DNA of 64,000 nucleotides from Thalassospiraceae bacterium LMO-SO8 (GTDB lineage: Bacteria > Pseudomonadota > Alphaproteobacteria > Rhodospirillales > Casp-alpha2). The DNA lies in NCBI GenBank assembly GCA_031655335.1, contig CP134226.1, positions 186,001-250,000 on the forward strand. Reading direction: 5' to 3'. This document shows positions 17,944-26,585 of this stretch, in pieces; the first letter of the stretch is position 1; every line of letters starts with the position of its first letter. A program made the position numbers and the translations under genes. The notes beneath the pieces were generated by a model. The model was given only the letters and a program-made list of their open reading frames with translations, made no database searches and had not been told where the DNA came from.

Positions 17944-20448
17944 ATGCGGCTGATCCGGGGGGCTTCCCTGTTCGTGATGGCCTGGGCCGCGGTGGCGGCC
18001 CAGCCCGCGCACGCGCAAACACCCGACTGCGCCGACGGCGCGCTGCCCGCCGCCATGCGCGTGTTCGCCTGCACGCAAGCCATCACCCAGGATGAGACCG
18101 ATCCCGAGAAACTCGCCGACCTGTACATCAACCGGGCCGACGCGCTGATCGACGAGGGTTTCCTCGACAAGGCGCTGAGCGACCTGAACAGCGCCGTGCG
18201 CCTGACCCCCCGCCGCAAACGCGTGCACTTCCTGCGCGCCCGCATCAACCATGCCGCCGGGCGCGACGCGGTGGCGCTTGCCGACGCCGACGCCGGCCTG
18301 AGGCTCGATCCCCGTAATGCCGACGCTTTAGCGCTCCGCGCGCGCATCCTGATCGCCCTCGGCCGCCATGGCGACGCGGCGGAAAGTGCGTCCCGGGCGC
18401 TTGATGCCGTCCCCCGCCATGTCGGGGCCTTGATCCAGCGTGGCGCCGCCCATCTGGCCCAGGGCCACCACCAGCTTGCCCGGGCCGATCTTAACGCCGC
18501 CGTCACCCTGGCCCCGGAAAACGGCGAGGCCTTGCAGGTGCGCGGCGCGTTGTTGCGCCGCATGGGTCTGTATCGTCTGGCCATCGCCGATCTGGACCTG
18601 TCGATCCGCCAATTGCGCCGCCCCCTGGAAAGCTACCGCGAACGCGGCCTCGTCCATATGGCGACCGAGGAATTTGAGCTGGCCGTCGCCGATTTCGGCG
18701 AGGCCCTGGAAATGGCGCCCACGGATGCGGAACTCCTGCGTCTGCGCGGACAGGCGCATCTCGCCGACGGCAATCTTGCGGCCGCGCGCGCCGATCTTTC
18801 GGCGTCGCTCGAAGCCGATCCCATGACACCGGCGACCTGGACCGCCCGCGCGGAAGCCTTCCTCAAGATGGAACAACTGCAACTGGCCCTCGACGACGTC
18901 GATCAGGCGATCGCTCTCGCCCCGAAGGACAGCCGCCACCACATGCTGCGCGCCCGCATCCACCTGCGCCAGGACGAGACCGGATTGGCGCTGGAAGACC
19001 TCGACGCCGCCATCGCCGCCGATCCCGGCAATGCGGACGCCCGGTTCATGCGCGCGGAGCAATTGTTCCAGCTTGAAACCTTCGCCGGTGTGATCGCCGA
19101 CATGAACGCGGTCCTGCGCCGGGAACCGACCCACACGGCGGCCCTGGTCATGCGCGGCCAGGCCTATTACCGGCGGGGCGATCCGCACCATGCGGTGCAG
19201 AGCATGACCGCCGCCCTGGCCCTGGCGCCGGACAACGGCGTCGCGCGCCTGATCCGGGGGTCCGCCTACCGCGATCTCGGCGATGCGGACCGCGCCCTGA
19301 CCGACCTCGATCGTCTGTTATTGGAAGACCCGGCCAATCTGGCGGCGCTCGACCTGCGCGCCGCCCTGCACGCCGCGGCCGCCCGCCCGGCCAGCGCCCA
19401 CCGCGACCTGACCCGCATTCTCGAGGACCGCCCCGACGCCCTGGACCTGCGCCGCCGCCGGGCCGCCGCCGCCCAGGCCTTGGGCGATTATGCCGGCGCC
19501 ATCGCCGATCTGAACCAGGTTCTGGCCGCCCACCCCGGTGACCCCGAAGCCCTTTTGGCCCGTGGCGAGGCGCAACTGGCGGCCGGGCATGCGGACGCCG
19601 CCGTCGACGACGCCACAGCCGCCATATCCGAAGGCACGCGCGGCGGCGACACGGACGTCGCTGCCCTGATCCTGCGCGGCCGCGCCTACCGGCGCCTCAA
19701 CCAGACGGAGGCCGCCGTCGCCGACCTGGACCTGGCCCAGCGCATGCAACCCTATCAGGCCCGCGCGCTGCGGGAAAAAGCCCGCGCGTTGTTGTTCGGC
19801 GGGCGCTGGGGCGAGGCCTCGGCCGCCTATGAACGGCTGGTTCCCCTGGGCCCCGGCGAGGCCGAACCGCATGGTGTTCTGGCGTTTCTGCGGCTCCGCA
19901 CGAACGACCTTGCAGGGGCCGAGGCGGACATTGCGCGCGGGCTGGCCGCCGCAGCCAACGATCCCTGGCTGCGGACCCTACAGGCGGAAGTCATGCTTCG
20001 TCAGGGCAAGCCCGAACAAGCGGCGATTGCCGCCTCCACCCTGATCGCCGAAGCAAAACCGACCTCCCTGTTGCTGCGCATTCGGGGATTCTCCCGGCTG
20101 GCGCTGAACCGCATCGACGATGCGCTGGCCGATTTCACAAAGGCGACGGAGATCAATCCGGGCGACGCCGCGGCCTGGGCCGGGCGGGCGGAAGCGGAGA
20201 AAACCCTGCGCCTCTATAGCGATGCGGCCCAGCATTTCACCCGTGCCCTTGATATCGATGGCAGCTTCGCCGCGGCCCACCTGGGCCGCGCCAACGTGCA
20301 TGCGGCGCGCACCGACGCCGAGGCCGCCGGACGCGACCGTGCGGCGGCATTACGCATTGACCCGGACCTTGCGTCGGACGTAGACAAGCCCGGCGGCTGG
20401 CGGCTGGGCAATCGGCTGACCCTGGCCGACCTGCCCTTCTCGTCGTAA
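17944..20448 (+). CDS. Large secreted TPR-repeat protein
   Basis: An 834-residue protein with a signal peptide (MRLIRGASLFVMAWAAVAA, cleavage near AHAQ). It is then almost entirely tetratricopeptide repeats, about 20 copies spaced 34 residues apart with recurrent D(L/A)..A(I/V)xxxP cores. TPR arrays are protein-protein scaffolds; the signal peptide places this one in the periplasm. No enzymatic domain is visible. It is 35 bp upstream of a TPR-sulfotransferase gene on the same strand, so the pair is probably cotranscribed and may act on a common protein or glycan partner. Confidence 0.85.
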   Translation: MRLIRGASLFVMAWAAVAAQPAHAQTPDCADGALPAAMRVFACTQAITQDETDPEKLADLYINRADALIDEGFLDKALSDLNSAVRLTPRRKRVHFLRARINHAAGRDAVALADADAGLRLDPRNADALALRARILIALGRHGDAAESASRALDAVPRHVGALIQRGAAHLAQGHHQLARADLNAAVTLAPENGEALQVRGALLRRMGLYRLAIADLDLSIRQLRRPLESYRERGLVHMATEEFELAVADFGEALEMAPTDAELLRLRGQAHLADGNLAAARADLSASLEADPMTPATWTARAEAFLKMEQLQLALDDVDQAIALAPKDSRHHMLRARIHLRQDETGLALEDLDAAIAADPGNADARFMRAEQLFQLETFAGVIADMNAVLRREPTHTAALVMRGQAYYRRGDPHHAVQSMTAALALAPDNGVARLIRGSAYRDLGDADRALTDLDRLLLEDPANLAALDLRAALHAAAARPASAHRDLTRILEDRPDALDLRRRRAAAAQALGDYAGAIADLNQVLAAHPGDPEALLARGEAQLAAGHADAAVDDATAAISEGTRGGDTDVAALILRGRAYRRLNQTEAAVADLDLAQRMQPYQARALREKARALLFGGRWGEASAAYERLVPLGPGEAEPHGVLAFLRLRTNDLAGAEADIARGLAAAANDPWLRTLQAEVMLRQGKPEQAAIAASTLIAEAKPTSLLLRIRGFSRLALNRIDDALADFTKATEINPGDAAAWAGRAEAEKTLRLYSDAAQHFTRALDIDGSFAAAHLGRANVHAARTDAEAAGRDRAAALRIDPDLASDVDKPGGWRLGNRLTLADLPFSS

Positions 20449-20483
20449 CCCCCGCGACCGACCCACCGTTTACAGACCGGAAC

Positions 20484-22466
20484 ATGGACGCAGAACAGCA
20501 ATTCCAGGCCGCCGCCCAGATGTACCAATCGGGTGATTTTCCCCGCGCCGAGGCGGGATTGACGGCGCTGGCGCTGGCCGTGCCGAACAATCCCAATATT
20601 CTGCATCTCCTGTCCCTGGCGCAGCTTCGTCAGGACAAGGCGGATGCGGCGGCGGACAATCTGAAAAAACTGACCGATCTGGTTCCCGACTCGGCCGAGG
20701 CCCATGACCTGCTCGGCTGCGCGCTGCGCCAGTCGGGCCGGGTCAATGCCGCGATCCGGCATTTCCGCAAGGCCTTGAACATCGCCCCGAACGCCGCGAA
20801 CATCCATTACAACCTGGGCAACGCCTACCGCGACGACCGCCAGATTCCCCTCGCGGCGGAACATTTCAAGCGGGCCGTCGACCTGGACCCGGATAACCTG
20901 AACGCGCTGTTCAATCTGGGGCAATGTCACTACAACCTGTCCCAATTGTCACAAGCGGCTGAGGTTATGCAGCGCGTCGTCGACCGCGCGCCCAACGACC
21001 TCGAGGCCCGCGTCCTTCTGGCCCGGGCCCACTACTTCAGCAAACGCTACGCACAAACCCGTAAAATCCTTGAGAGCGCCCTGACGCTGACCCAGGACAA
21101 CCCAGAGGTGCTGGGATTCTATGCCGACCTCATGGCGGAGATGGGAGATTTTCAGACCGCGGTCGACTACTACGGCCGGCTGCTGGAAAAACAGCCCGGC
21201 GATCCTGATACGCTGCGCCTGAAGGCGGCGGCGATGTACGCTATGGGCGATGCCGAGGGTGCCATCGATCATTACCGCAAGGCCACCGAAGCCGCCCCGG
21301 ATGCCCCGGTCACCTGGGCCGATCTGGGGCGCCTGCTGGAAGGCATGAACCGGTCGGACGACGCCTGGGCGGCGATCACCCCGGCACTGGACAAGCATCC
21401 GGGCGATCCCGCGCTAAATCTGGTGGCCGCGCGCCTGGAACGGCGGGCGGGCGCCCCCGACAAGGCTCTGGCCCGGCTCAACGGCCTTGATCCCGCGGCG
21501 CGGAAGACCTCGTCGGCGGCAGCCGATATCCATTTCGAAATGGGCGCGCTTTACGAGCGGCTCGACCGCCCGGGCGACGCGATTGAAAATTTCGAGAAGG
21601 GCAACGCCTTCCTGACTGGCGACGGAAAGGCCCTGGCCATGTTCCGCACCCGGTCGGACGAATATCTGGAACGCCTCAAACGGGCTTACGAAAGTCCCGC
21701 CGCCCCGTCCGCGGCGACGCTTGCCCCCACCGCCGGAAGCGACCGGGCCCCCGTGTTTCTGGTCGGTTTTCCCCGCTCGGGCACGGCGCTGCTGAATCAG
21801 GTATTGGCGGCCCACCCCGACATTCAGGTGCTGGAGGAGAAGGCGACCCTGTCCGTGGTGCGCGACCACCTTCTGGCGCGCGGGGACGATTTCCCCGCCA
21901 ACCTGTTCGACATTCCGGAGGCCGAGCTTGCGCCGTTGCGGGCCCTCTACTACCAGGCCGTGGACCGGTTGGTCACGCGCGGCCCGGACACCCTGTTGGT
22001 CGACAAGCTGCCGCTCAATATCCTCGACGCGGGCCTGATCCACCGCCTGTTTCCGGATGCCGGATTCATCCTGGCCCAGCGCCATCCCTGCGATGTTTGT
22101 CTCGACTGCTTCACCCATCCCTTTGCCTTAAGCGAAGGCGCCGCCCATTTCACACGCTTGGACGACACCGTCGGCTTCTACGAACAGGTCATGTCCCTGT
22201 GGCAGACGCAGTGCGAGACCCTGGCCCTGAATGTCCATGAAGTCCGTCATGAAGACCTGGTTGCCGGGCATCAACAGACCGCGCGGAAACTTTTGGAATT
22301 CCTGGGTGTTTCCTGGAATGACGGAATCCTGACGCCGCTTGACGCCGCGAACGGGGTTGCGATGCCCGTCGACCGTTGGCGCACCTTCGAAATCCACATG
22401 GCGCCCTACCAGCAGCGCCTGCGTCCGTTCATCAAGGGATTCGGCTACGCCGACGCCGGGACCTGA
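20484..22466 (+). CDS. TPR-sulfotransferase fusion
   Basis: A 660-residue protein without a signal peptide. Residues about 1-350 are TPR repeats (for example IHYNLGNAYRDDRQIPLAAE). From about residue 420 there is a sulfotransferase fold with the PAPS 5'-phosphosulfate loop in VFLVGFPRSGTALLNQ and a later 3'-phosphate-like region in LAQRHPCDVCLD. It would transfer sulfate from PAPS to an unknown acceptor chosen through the TPR part. This architecture recurs in alphaproteobacteria, and acceptors are mostly uncharacterised. Confidence 0.88.
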   Translation: MDAEQQFQAAAQMYQSGDFPRAEAGLTALALAVPNNPNILHLLSLAQLRQDKADAAADNLKKLTDLVPDSAEAHDLLGCALRQSGRVNAAIRHFRKALNIAPNAANIHYNLGNAYRDDRQIPLAAEHFKRAVDLDPDNLNALFNLGQCHYNLSQLSQAAEVMQRVVDRAPNDLEARVLLARAHYFSKRYAQTRKILESALTLTQDNPEVLGFYADLMAEMGDFQTAVDYYGRLLEKQPGDPDTLRLKAAAMYAMGDAEGAIDHYRKATEAAPDAPVTWADLGRLLEGMNRSDDAWAAITPALDKHPGDPALNLVAARLERRAGAPDKALARLNGLDPAARKTSSAAADIHFEMGALYERLDRPGDAIENFEKGNAFLTGDGKALAMFRTRSDEYLERLKRAYESPAAPSAATLAPTAGSDRAPVFLVGFPRSGTALLNQVLAAHPDIQVLEEKATLSVVRDHLLARGDDFPANLFDIPEAELAPLRALYYQAVDRLVTRGPDTLLVDKLPLNILDAGLIHRLFPDAGFILAQRHPCDVCLDCFTHPFALSEGAAHFTRLDDTVGFYEQVMSLWQTQCETLALNVHEVRHEDLVAGHQQTARKLLEFLGVSWNDGILTPLDAANGVAMPVDRWRTFEIHMAPYQQRLRPFIKGFGYADAGT

Positions 22467-22468
22467 GC

Positions 22469-22501
22469 CCCGGGGGCGTGAAATCCTGGTATTCCCCCGG
22501 G
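22469..22501. terminator. Possible hairpin terminator after the sulfotransferase gene
   Basis: CCCGGGGG (22469-22476) pairs with CCCCCGGG (22494-22501) across a 17-nt loop, right after the stop codon. There is no strong T-run, only CCCATTTT downstream, so termination is uncertain. Confidence 0.35.
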
Positions 22502-22621
22502 ACCGCCCCCATTTTAAGATAAGCCCATCGCTTCATCGGCCTCTTTCCCATCGGCACCGGCGCCGGCATCGGATGGATCGCGAGCCGACGACCAAACCAT
22601 GACTTGGGGATCAGACGAACA

Positions 22622-24334
22622 ATGCGAAAGTACCTGACCATCGACCTTGCCACCCGCGACATCAAAAGCGAGGAGTTGTCCGGCGAAGCCCTCGCCCGCG
22701 CCGGGCGCTATCTGATCGCCAAGACCCTGGTCGACCGCGGCCTGGCCAACATCGACCCTATGGGACCGGAAAACCCCCTGATCTTTTCCGCCGGCCCGTT
22801 CGCCGGGACCAACTTCTCCAACGCCAACCGGATCAGCGTGGGCTGCAAAAGCCCGCTGACCGGCGGGATCAAGGAATCCAACGGCGGCGGCACCATGGCC
22901 TTCGCCATGGGCCAGATCGGCATCGCCGGGATCACCCTGGAAAACCAGTCCGACGACTGGGTCGTGATCCGCATTCCCCTGGAAGGCGACATCACCTTCG
23001 AGGACGCCACCCCTTATCTGGGCAAAGGCGTGTTCGAAACCGCCGACATGCTGTTCGAAAAATACGGCGACAAGGTCAGCTTGGGCATCTGTAGTCCGGT
23101 CGGCGAATACGGCGGTCTGATTTCCGGCATCGTGTTCACGGACCCCGAAGGCCGGCCGACGCGCATTTCCGCGCGCGGCGGCGTGGGTGCCGTCATGGGC
23201 TCGAAAAAAGTCAAGGCCATCGTCTGTGACAAGCACAAGATGCCCGACTTCCACGAACGCAAGAAGCTGATGCAGTCGATCAAGACCTACGGCGGCATGA
23301 TCAAGGACGACCCGGCAACCCAAAACCTGGGCGCCCGCGGCACGGCCCTGGTCGCCGACGTCATCAACCATCTGGGCGGCCTGCCGGTGCGCAACTTCTC
23401 GTCCGGACAGTTGGTCGACACGGCCAAGGAACGCCTGAAGATGGGCGGCGACTACATCCGCGAACAGAACCTGGAACGCGGCGGGGAAACCACCCATGCC
23501 TGCATGCCCGGCTGCATGATCAAGTGCTCCAACGTCTATGCCGACGAAGACGGCAACGAACTGGTGGCGCCGCTGGAATACGAGACCATCGGCCTGCTCG
23601 GCACCAATTGCGGGCTGACGCATCCGGACCAGGTGGCCCGCCTCAACGCGGTCGCCAACGATCTGGCCATCGACACCATCGAGACGGGGGCCCTGCTGGG
23701 CGCCTTGATGGAGGCCGGCCAGGCCGAGTGGGGTGACGAAGCGTTCATGATGGAAGCCCTCGCCGACATGCGCGACGGCAACGAGCGCGGCCGCCTGCTG
23801 GCCCAGGGCACGGCCCGCGTGGCCGAGCATTTCGGCATCAAGCGCGCGCCGGTGATCAAGAAGCAGTCGATCAGCGCCTACGATCCCCGGGTCATCGAAG
23901 TCACGGGCATCTCCATGATGCTGACGGCCCAGGGCGCGGACCATACCACCGGCAACCTGCCGACCTTCGAATGCGCCGGCAAGTCGACCGAGGAACTGAC
24001 CCTGGAAAGCCTGAAGATCCAGGCCAAATGCGCCGCCGTGGATTCCCTCGGCCTATGCGTGTTCGGGCGCTCCGTCACCAACATGAACCCGGACCTGATC
24101 GTCACCGCCATCAACGACGCCGTCGGCACGACGTTCGAACCGGAATTCTTCGACCGGCTGGGCAAGGAAACCCTGGTCCTTGAGGAAACCTTCAACAAGG
24201 CCGCCGGCTTCACCGGCGCGGACGACGAACTGCCCGATTTCTTCTATCAGGAGCCCCTGGCCCCGACCATGAAGATGGCCCGCCATCATTTCGCGGAAGT
24301 GAACCGCATTCGCGACCGCTGGCTTTCGGAATAA
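22622..24334 (+). CDS. AOR-family tungsten/molybdenum aldehyde oxidoreductase
   Basis: A 570-residue protein of the aldehyde:ferredoxin oxidoreductase family. These enzymes hold a bis-pterin W or Mo cofactor and one [4Fe-4S] cluster and oxidise aldehydes to acids or the reverse. Cluster cysteines are Cys294, Cys298 and Cys302 in THACMPGCMIKC plus Cys479 in DSLGLCVF. The Cx3Cx3C spacing differs from the archaeal Cx2Cx3C and resembles my recollection of the YdhV subgroup. The start at ATG 22622 (MRKYLTIDL) matches the family N-terminus; ATG 22604 adds six residues. A pirin gene follows after 16 bp. No ferredoxin or pterin-synthesis gene is in the window. Confidence 0.92.
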   Translation: MRKYLTIDLATRDIKSEELSGEALARAGRYLIAKTLVDRGLANIDPMGPENPLIFSAGPFAGTNFSNANRISVGCKSPLTGGIKESNGGGTMAFAMGQIGIAGITLENQSDDWVVIRIPLEGDITFEDATPYLGKGVFETADMLFEKYGDKVSLGICSPVGEYGGLISGIVFTDPEGRPTRISARGGVGAVMGSKKVKAIVCDKHKMPDFHERKKLMQSIKTYGGMIKDDPATQNLGARGTALVADVINHLGGLPVRNFSSGQLVDTAKERLKMGGDYIREQNLERGGETTHACMPGCMIKCSNVYADEDGNELVAPLEYETIGLLGTNCGLTHPDQVARLNAVANDLAIDTIETGALLGALMEAGQAEWGDEAFMMEALADMRDGNERGRLLAQGTARVAEHFGIKRAPVIKKQSISAYDPRVIEVTGISMMLTAQGADHTTGNLPTFECAGKSTEELTLESLKIQAKCAAVDSLGLCVFGRSVTNMNPDLIVTAINDAVGTTFEPEFFDRLGKETLVLEETFNKAAGFTGADDELPDFFYQEPLAPTMKMARHHFAEVNRIRDRWLSE

Positions 24335-24350
24335 CGGCGGGGGATCGGCC

Positions 24351-25289
24351 ATGAGCTGGCAGCCCGCCGACGACCCGCAGTGCAAGGACGCGCCCGACGA
24401 CGGCGTGATCGCCCTGGTCATCACGCCCAAGGAACATGACATCGGCGGCCTGATCGTGCGTCGGTCCCTGCCGTCTTCCCTGCGTCGCAGCGTCGGACCC
24501 TTCGTGTTCCTGGACCAGATGGGTCCGGCGGTGTTCAAGCCGGGACAGGGCATCGACGTGCGCCCGCATCCGCACATCGGCCTCGCCACCATCACCTATC
24601 TGTACGATGGCGTGATCGGCCACAAGGACAGCCTGGGTTTCGACCAAGCGATCCGCCCCGGCGAGATCAACTGGATGACCGCCGGCCGCGGCATCGTCCA
24701 TTCCGAACGCACCCCAGGCGACGTTCGTGCCGCGGGCGGCCCGCTGTTCGGCCTACAGGCCTGGGTGGCGCTGCCCATCGCGTTCGAAGAGACGGAGCCT
24801 TCCTTCGTTCACTATCCGGCCGACGCCCTGCCCCGCTGGCGGGACGGCGGGGCGGATGTCGCGCTGATCGCCGGCACCATGTCCGGGCGGACCTCGCCCG
24901 TGGAATTCTTCTCGCCGATCTTCTATGCCGATCTACGCCTGGCCGCCGGGGCCGTGTTCACCCTGCCGCCCGACCATGCGGAGCGCGCGGCGCATGTCGC
25001 CGAGGGCCGGGTGACGATTGACGGTCAGACCTTCCAAGCCGGGCAGACGGTGGTTTTCCGCGAAGGCCCGGATGTGGTCATCACCGGCCAAACGGCGGCC
25101 AAGGTCATGGTCCTGGGCGGCGCACCGCTGGACACCGCACCCGATGCGCGGCTGAACCAGCCCCGTTTCATGTTCTGGAATTTCGTGTCCCATTCATCCG
25201 CCCGCATCGAGCAGGCCAAGGACGATTGGAAGAACGGCCGGTTCGCGAAAGTACCCGGCGAGACCGAGTTCATTCCCCTGCCCGAATAG
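24351..25289 (+). CDS. Pirin-family bicupin protein
   Basis: A 312-residue bicupin. The N-terminal cupin carries the metal ligands in RPHPHIGLAT and the later HSERTPG, as in iron-binding pirins. Bacterial pirins have been reported as quercetinases and as modulators of redox enzymes. It starts 16 bp after the AOR-family gene, so cotranscription is likely. Whether it tunes or matures that oxidoreductase is inference. It is longer than the commonest pirins (about 230-290 residues). Confidence 0.9.
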   Translation: MSWQPADDPQCKDAPDDGVIALVITPKEHDIGGLIVRRSLPSSLRRSVGPFVFLDQMGPAVFKPGQGIDVRPHPHIGLATITYLYDGVIGHKDSLGFDQAIRPGEINWMTAGRGIVHSERTPGDVRAAGGPLFGLQAWVALPIAFEETEPSFVHYPADALPRWRDGGADVALIAGTMSGRTSPVEFFSPIFYADLRLAAGAVFTLPPDHAERAAHVAEGRVTIDGQTFQAGQTVVFREGPDVVITGQTAAKVMVLGGAPLDTAPDARLNQPRFMFWNFVSHSSARIEQAKDDWKNGRFAKVPGETEFIPLPE

Positions 25290-25297
25290 AACGCCCG

Positions 25298-25519
25298 TCA
25301 GTCGTCACCGCATCCCATTGACGCCGCGCGTATCATCGAGCTGGAGACACGGTCGAGCGCCTCATCCAGGGAATTCAGGTTTCCCTGAAGGTTTCGCATC
25401 TCCGCCTGCTGCTCGGCGATGGCTTCCGCCAGACCGCGGCTTGCATCCCTAAGACGTTGGCGTGCCTTGATATCTTCGGGCGATTGAGGGCCTTGAATGA
25501 CGACACGGCGATTCATCAC
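25298..25519 (-). CDS. Small coiled-coil protein, unrecognised
   Basis: A 72-73 residue product with two adjacent ATGs at 25519 and 25516. It is cytoplasmic and helical; most of residues 15-60 form a predicted coiled coil (EAIAEQQAEMRNLQGNLNSL). It ends MGCGDD. I do not recognise the family. Support is moderate: regular heptad-like spacing, normal codon use and no competing frame. It converges on the pirin gene (8 bp between stops). Confidence 0.55.
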   Translation of the reverse strand: MMNRRVVIQGPQSPEDIKARQRLRDASRGLAEAIAEQQAEMRNLQGNLNSLDEALDRVSSSMIRAASMGCGDD

Positions 25520-25708
25520 ATTACCTTCGATCTATTGTCTATCCCCAAGCGCCGCCGTATACACGATACACGGCATAGGCCAGCGACACCTCCCGACATT
25601 GGGCGAACGCGGCGCCCAGGGCTGTGACCACAATCACTGGAATAATAATAATATGCAACAATCTTCGGCCCGGCGCCGCACGGTGCCGCGCTGCTTGACC
25701 GCGGCGCC

Positions 25709-26560
25709 TTAGGTGCGTTTGCGTTCGCCCAGAATGTTCAGGAAATTTCCCGCGAAGATCACGGCGGCCCCGCCGAGGACCCAGGGGTCCAGGGGCTCTC
25801 TATAGAACAGCAGCCCGGCAACCGCGATCAGCGGCAGGCGCAGGAATTCCATGGGCACGACGACGATGGCGTCTGCCTCGGCAAAGGCGCGGGCAAGGCA
25901 GTAATGGGCGCTGAGCCCGGTGATGCTGACCGCCAAGATCCAGGGCCACATGGCGGCCGACGGGTTGACCCAATCGAACAACGACGGGATCAGACCAAGC
26001 GGCAACTGCACCAGACACATGTAGAATACGATGGCGAGCGCCGTATCCGTGCGCGTCAGCTTCTTGGTTAGGGTATAGGCGAAGGCATATCCGACGGCCG
26101 CCATCAGCACGGCCAGGGCTGCCGGGCTGATCGTCACCAAACCGGGCCGCACGACGATCAGGATGCCGGCGAAGCCAATGGCCACAACCAGGGCCCGCCT
26201 GGGTGTGATCCGTTCCTTCAGCAGCAGCGGGGCCAGCAGCGTCGCCCACACCGGCATGGTGAATTCCAGCGCGAAGACCTGGGCCAGCGGCAGCACGGAA
26301 ATGCCGTAGAACCAGCCGAATTGCCCGATGTAATGGGCGACGTTGCGCAGGATTTGCAGGCCCGGCTGATGGGTCGCCAGATGATGCCGTCCCACCCGCC
26401 AGATCACGGCCAGAATGATCATCAGGCCGATGGCGCTGCGGAAAAACAGAATCTGTAGAGTCGACAATTCCGCCGACAATTCGCGTCCGGCGATGGCCAT
26501 GAGCGCCAGGGACGTGAGCGTCCCCAGCATCCAAAGTGCTGCCCTCAGGACCGGCGGCAT
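25709..26560 (-). CDS. EamA/DMT-superfamily transporter
   Basis: A 283-residue integral membrane protein with ten predicted helices in two EamA halves (for example LQILFFRSAIGLMIILAVIW and a second half starting near VGYAFAYTLTKK). DMT proteins export amino acids, metabolites or drugs; the substrate cannot be read from sequence. It begins 25 bp after the TRAP large permease gene on the same strand and may be the last gene of that operon. Confidence 0.88.
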   Translation of the reverse strand: MPPVLRAALWMLGTLTSLALMAIAGRELSAELSTLQILFFRSAIGLMIILAVIWRVGRHHLATHQPGLQILRNVAHYIGQFGWFYGISVLPLAQVFALEFTMPVWATLLAPLLLKERITPRRALVVAIGFAGILIVVRPGLVTISPAALAVLMAAVGYAFAYTLTKKLTRTDTALAIVFYMCLVQLPLGLIPSLFDWVNPSAAMWPWILAVSITGLSAHYCLARAFAEADAIVVVPMEFLRLPLIAVAGLLFYREPLDPWVLGGAAVIFAGNFLNILGERKRT

Positions 26561-26585
26561 GGTGGGCAGCCTCCTGCGTCCGGGT

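Noticed and set aside
25637-25660. AAT-repeat-like stretch (GGAATAATAATAATATG).
   Set aside because: Only about four units; too short to call a repeat element.
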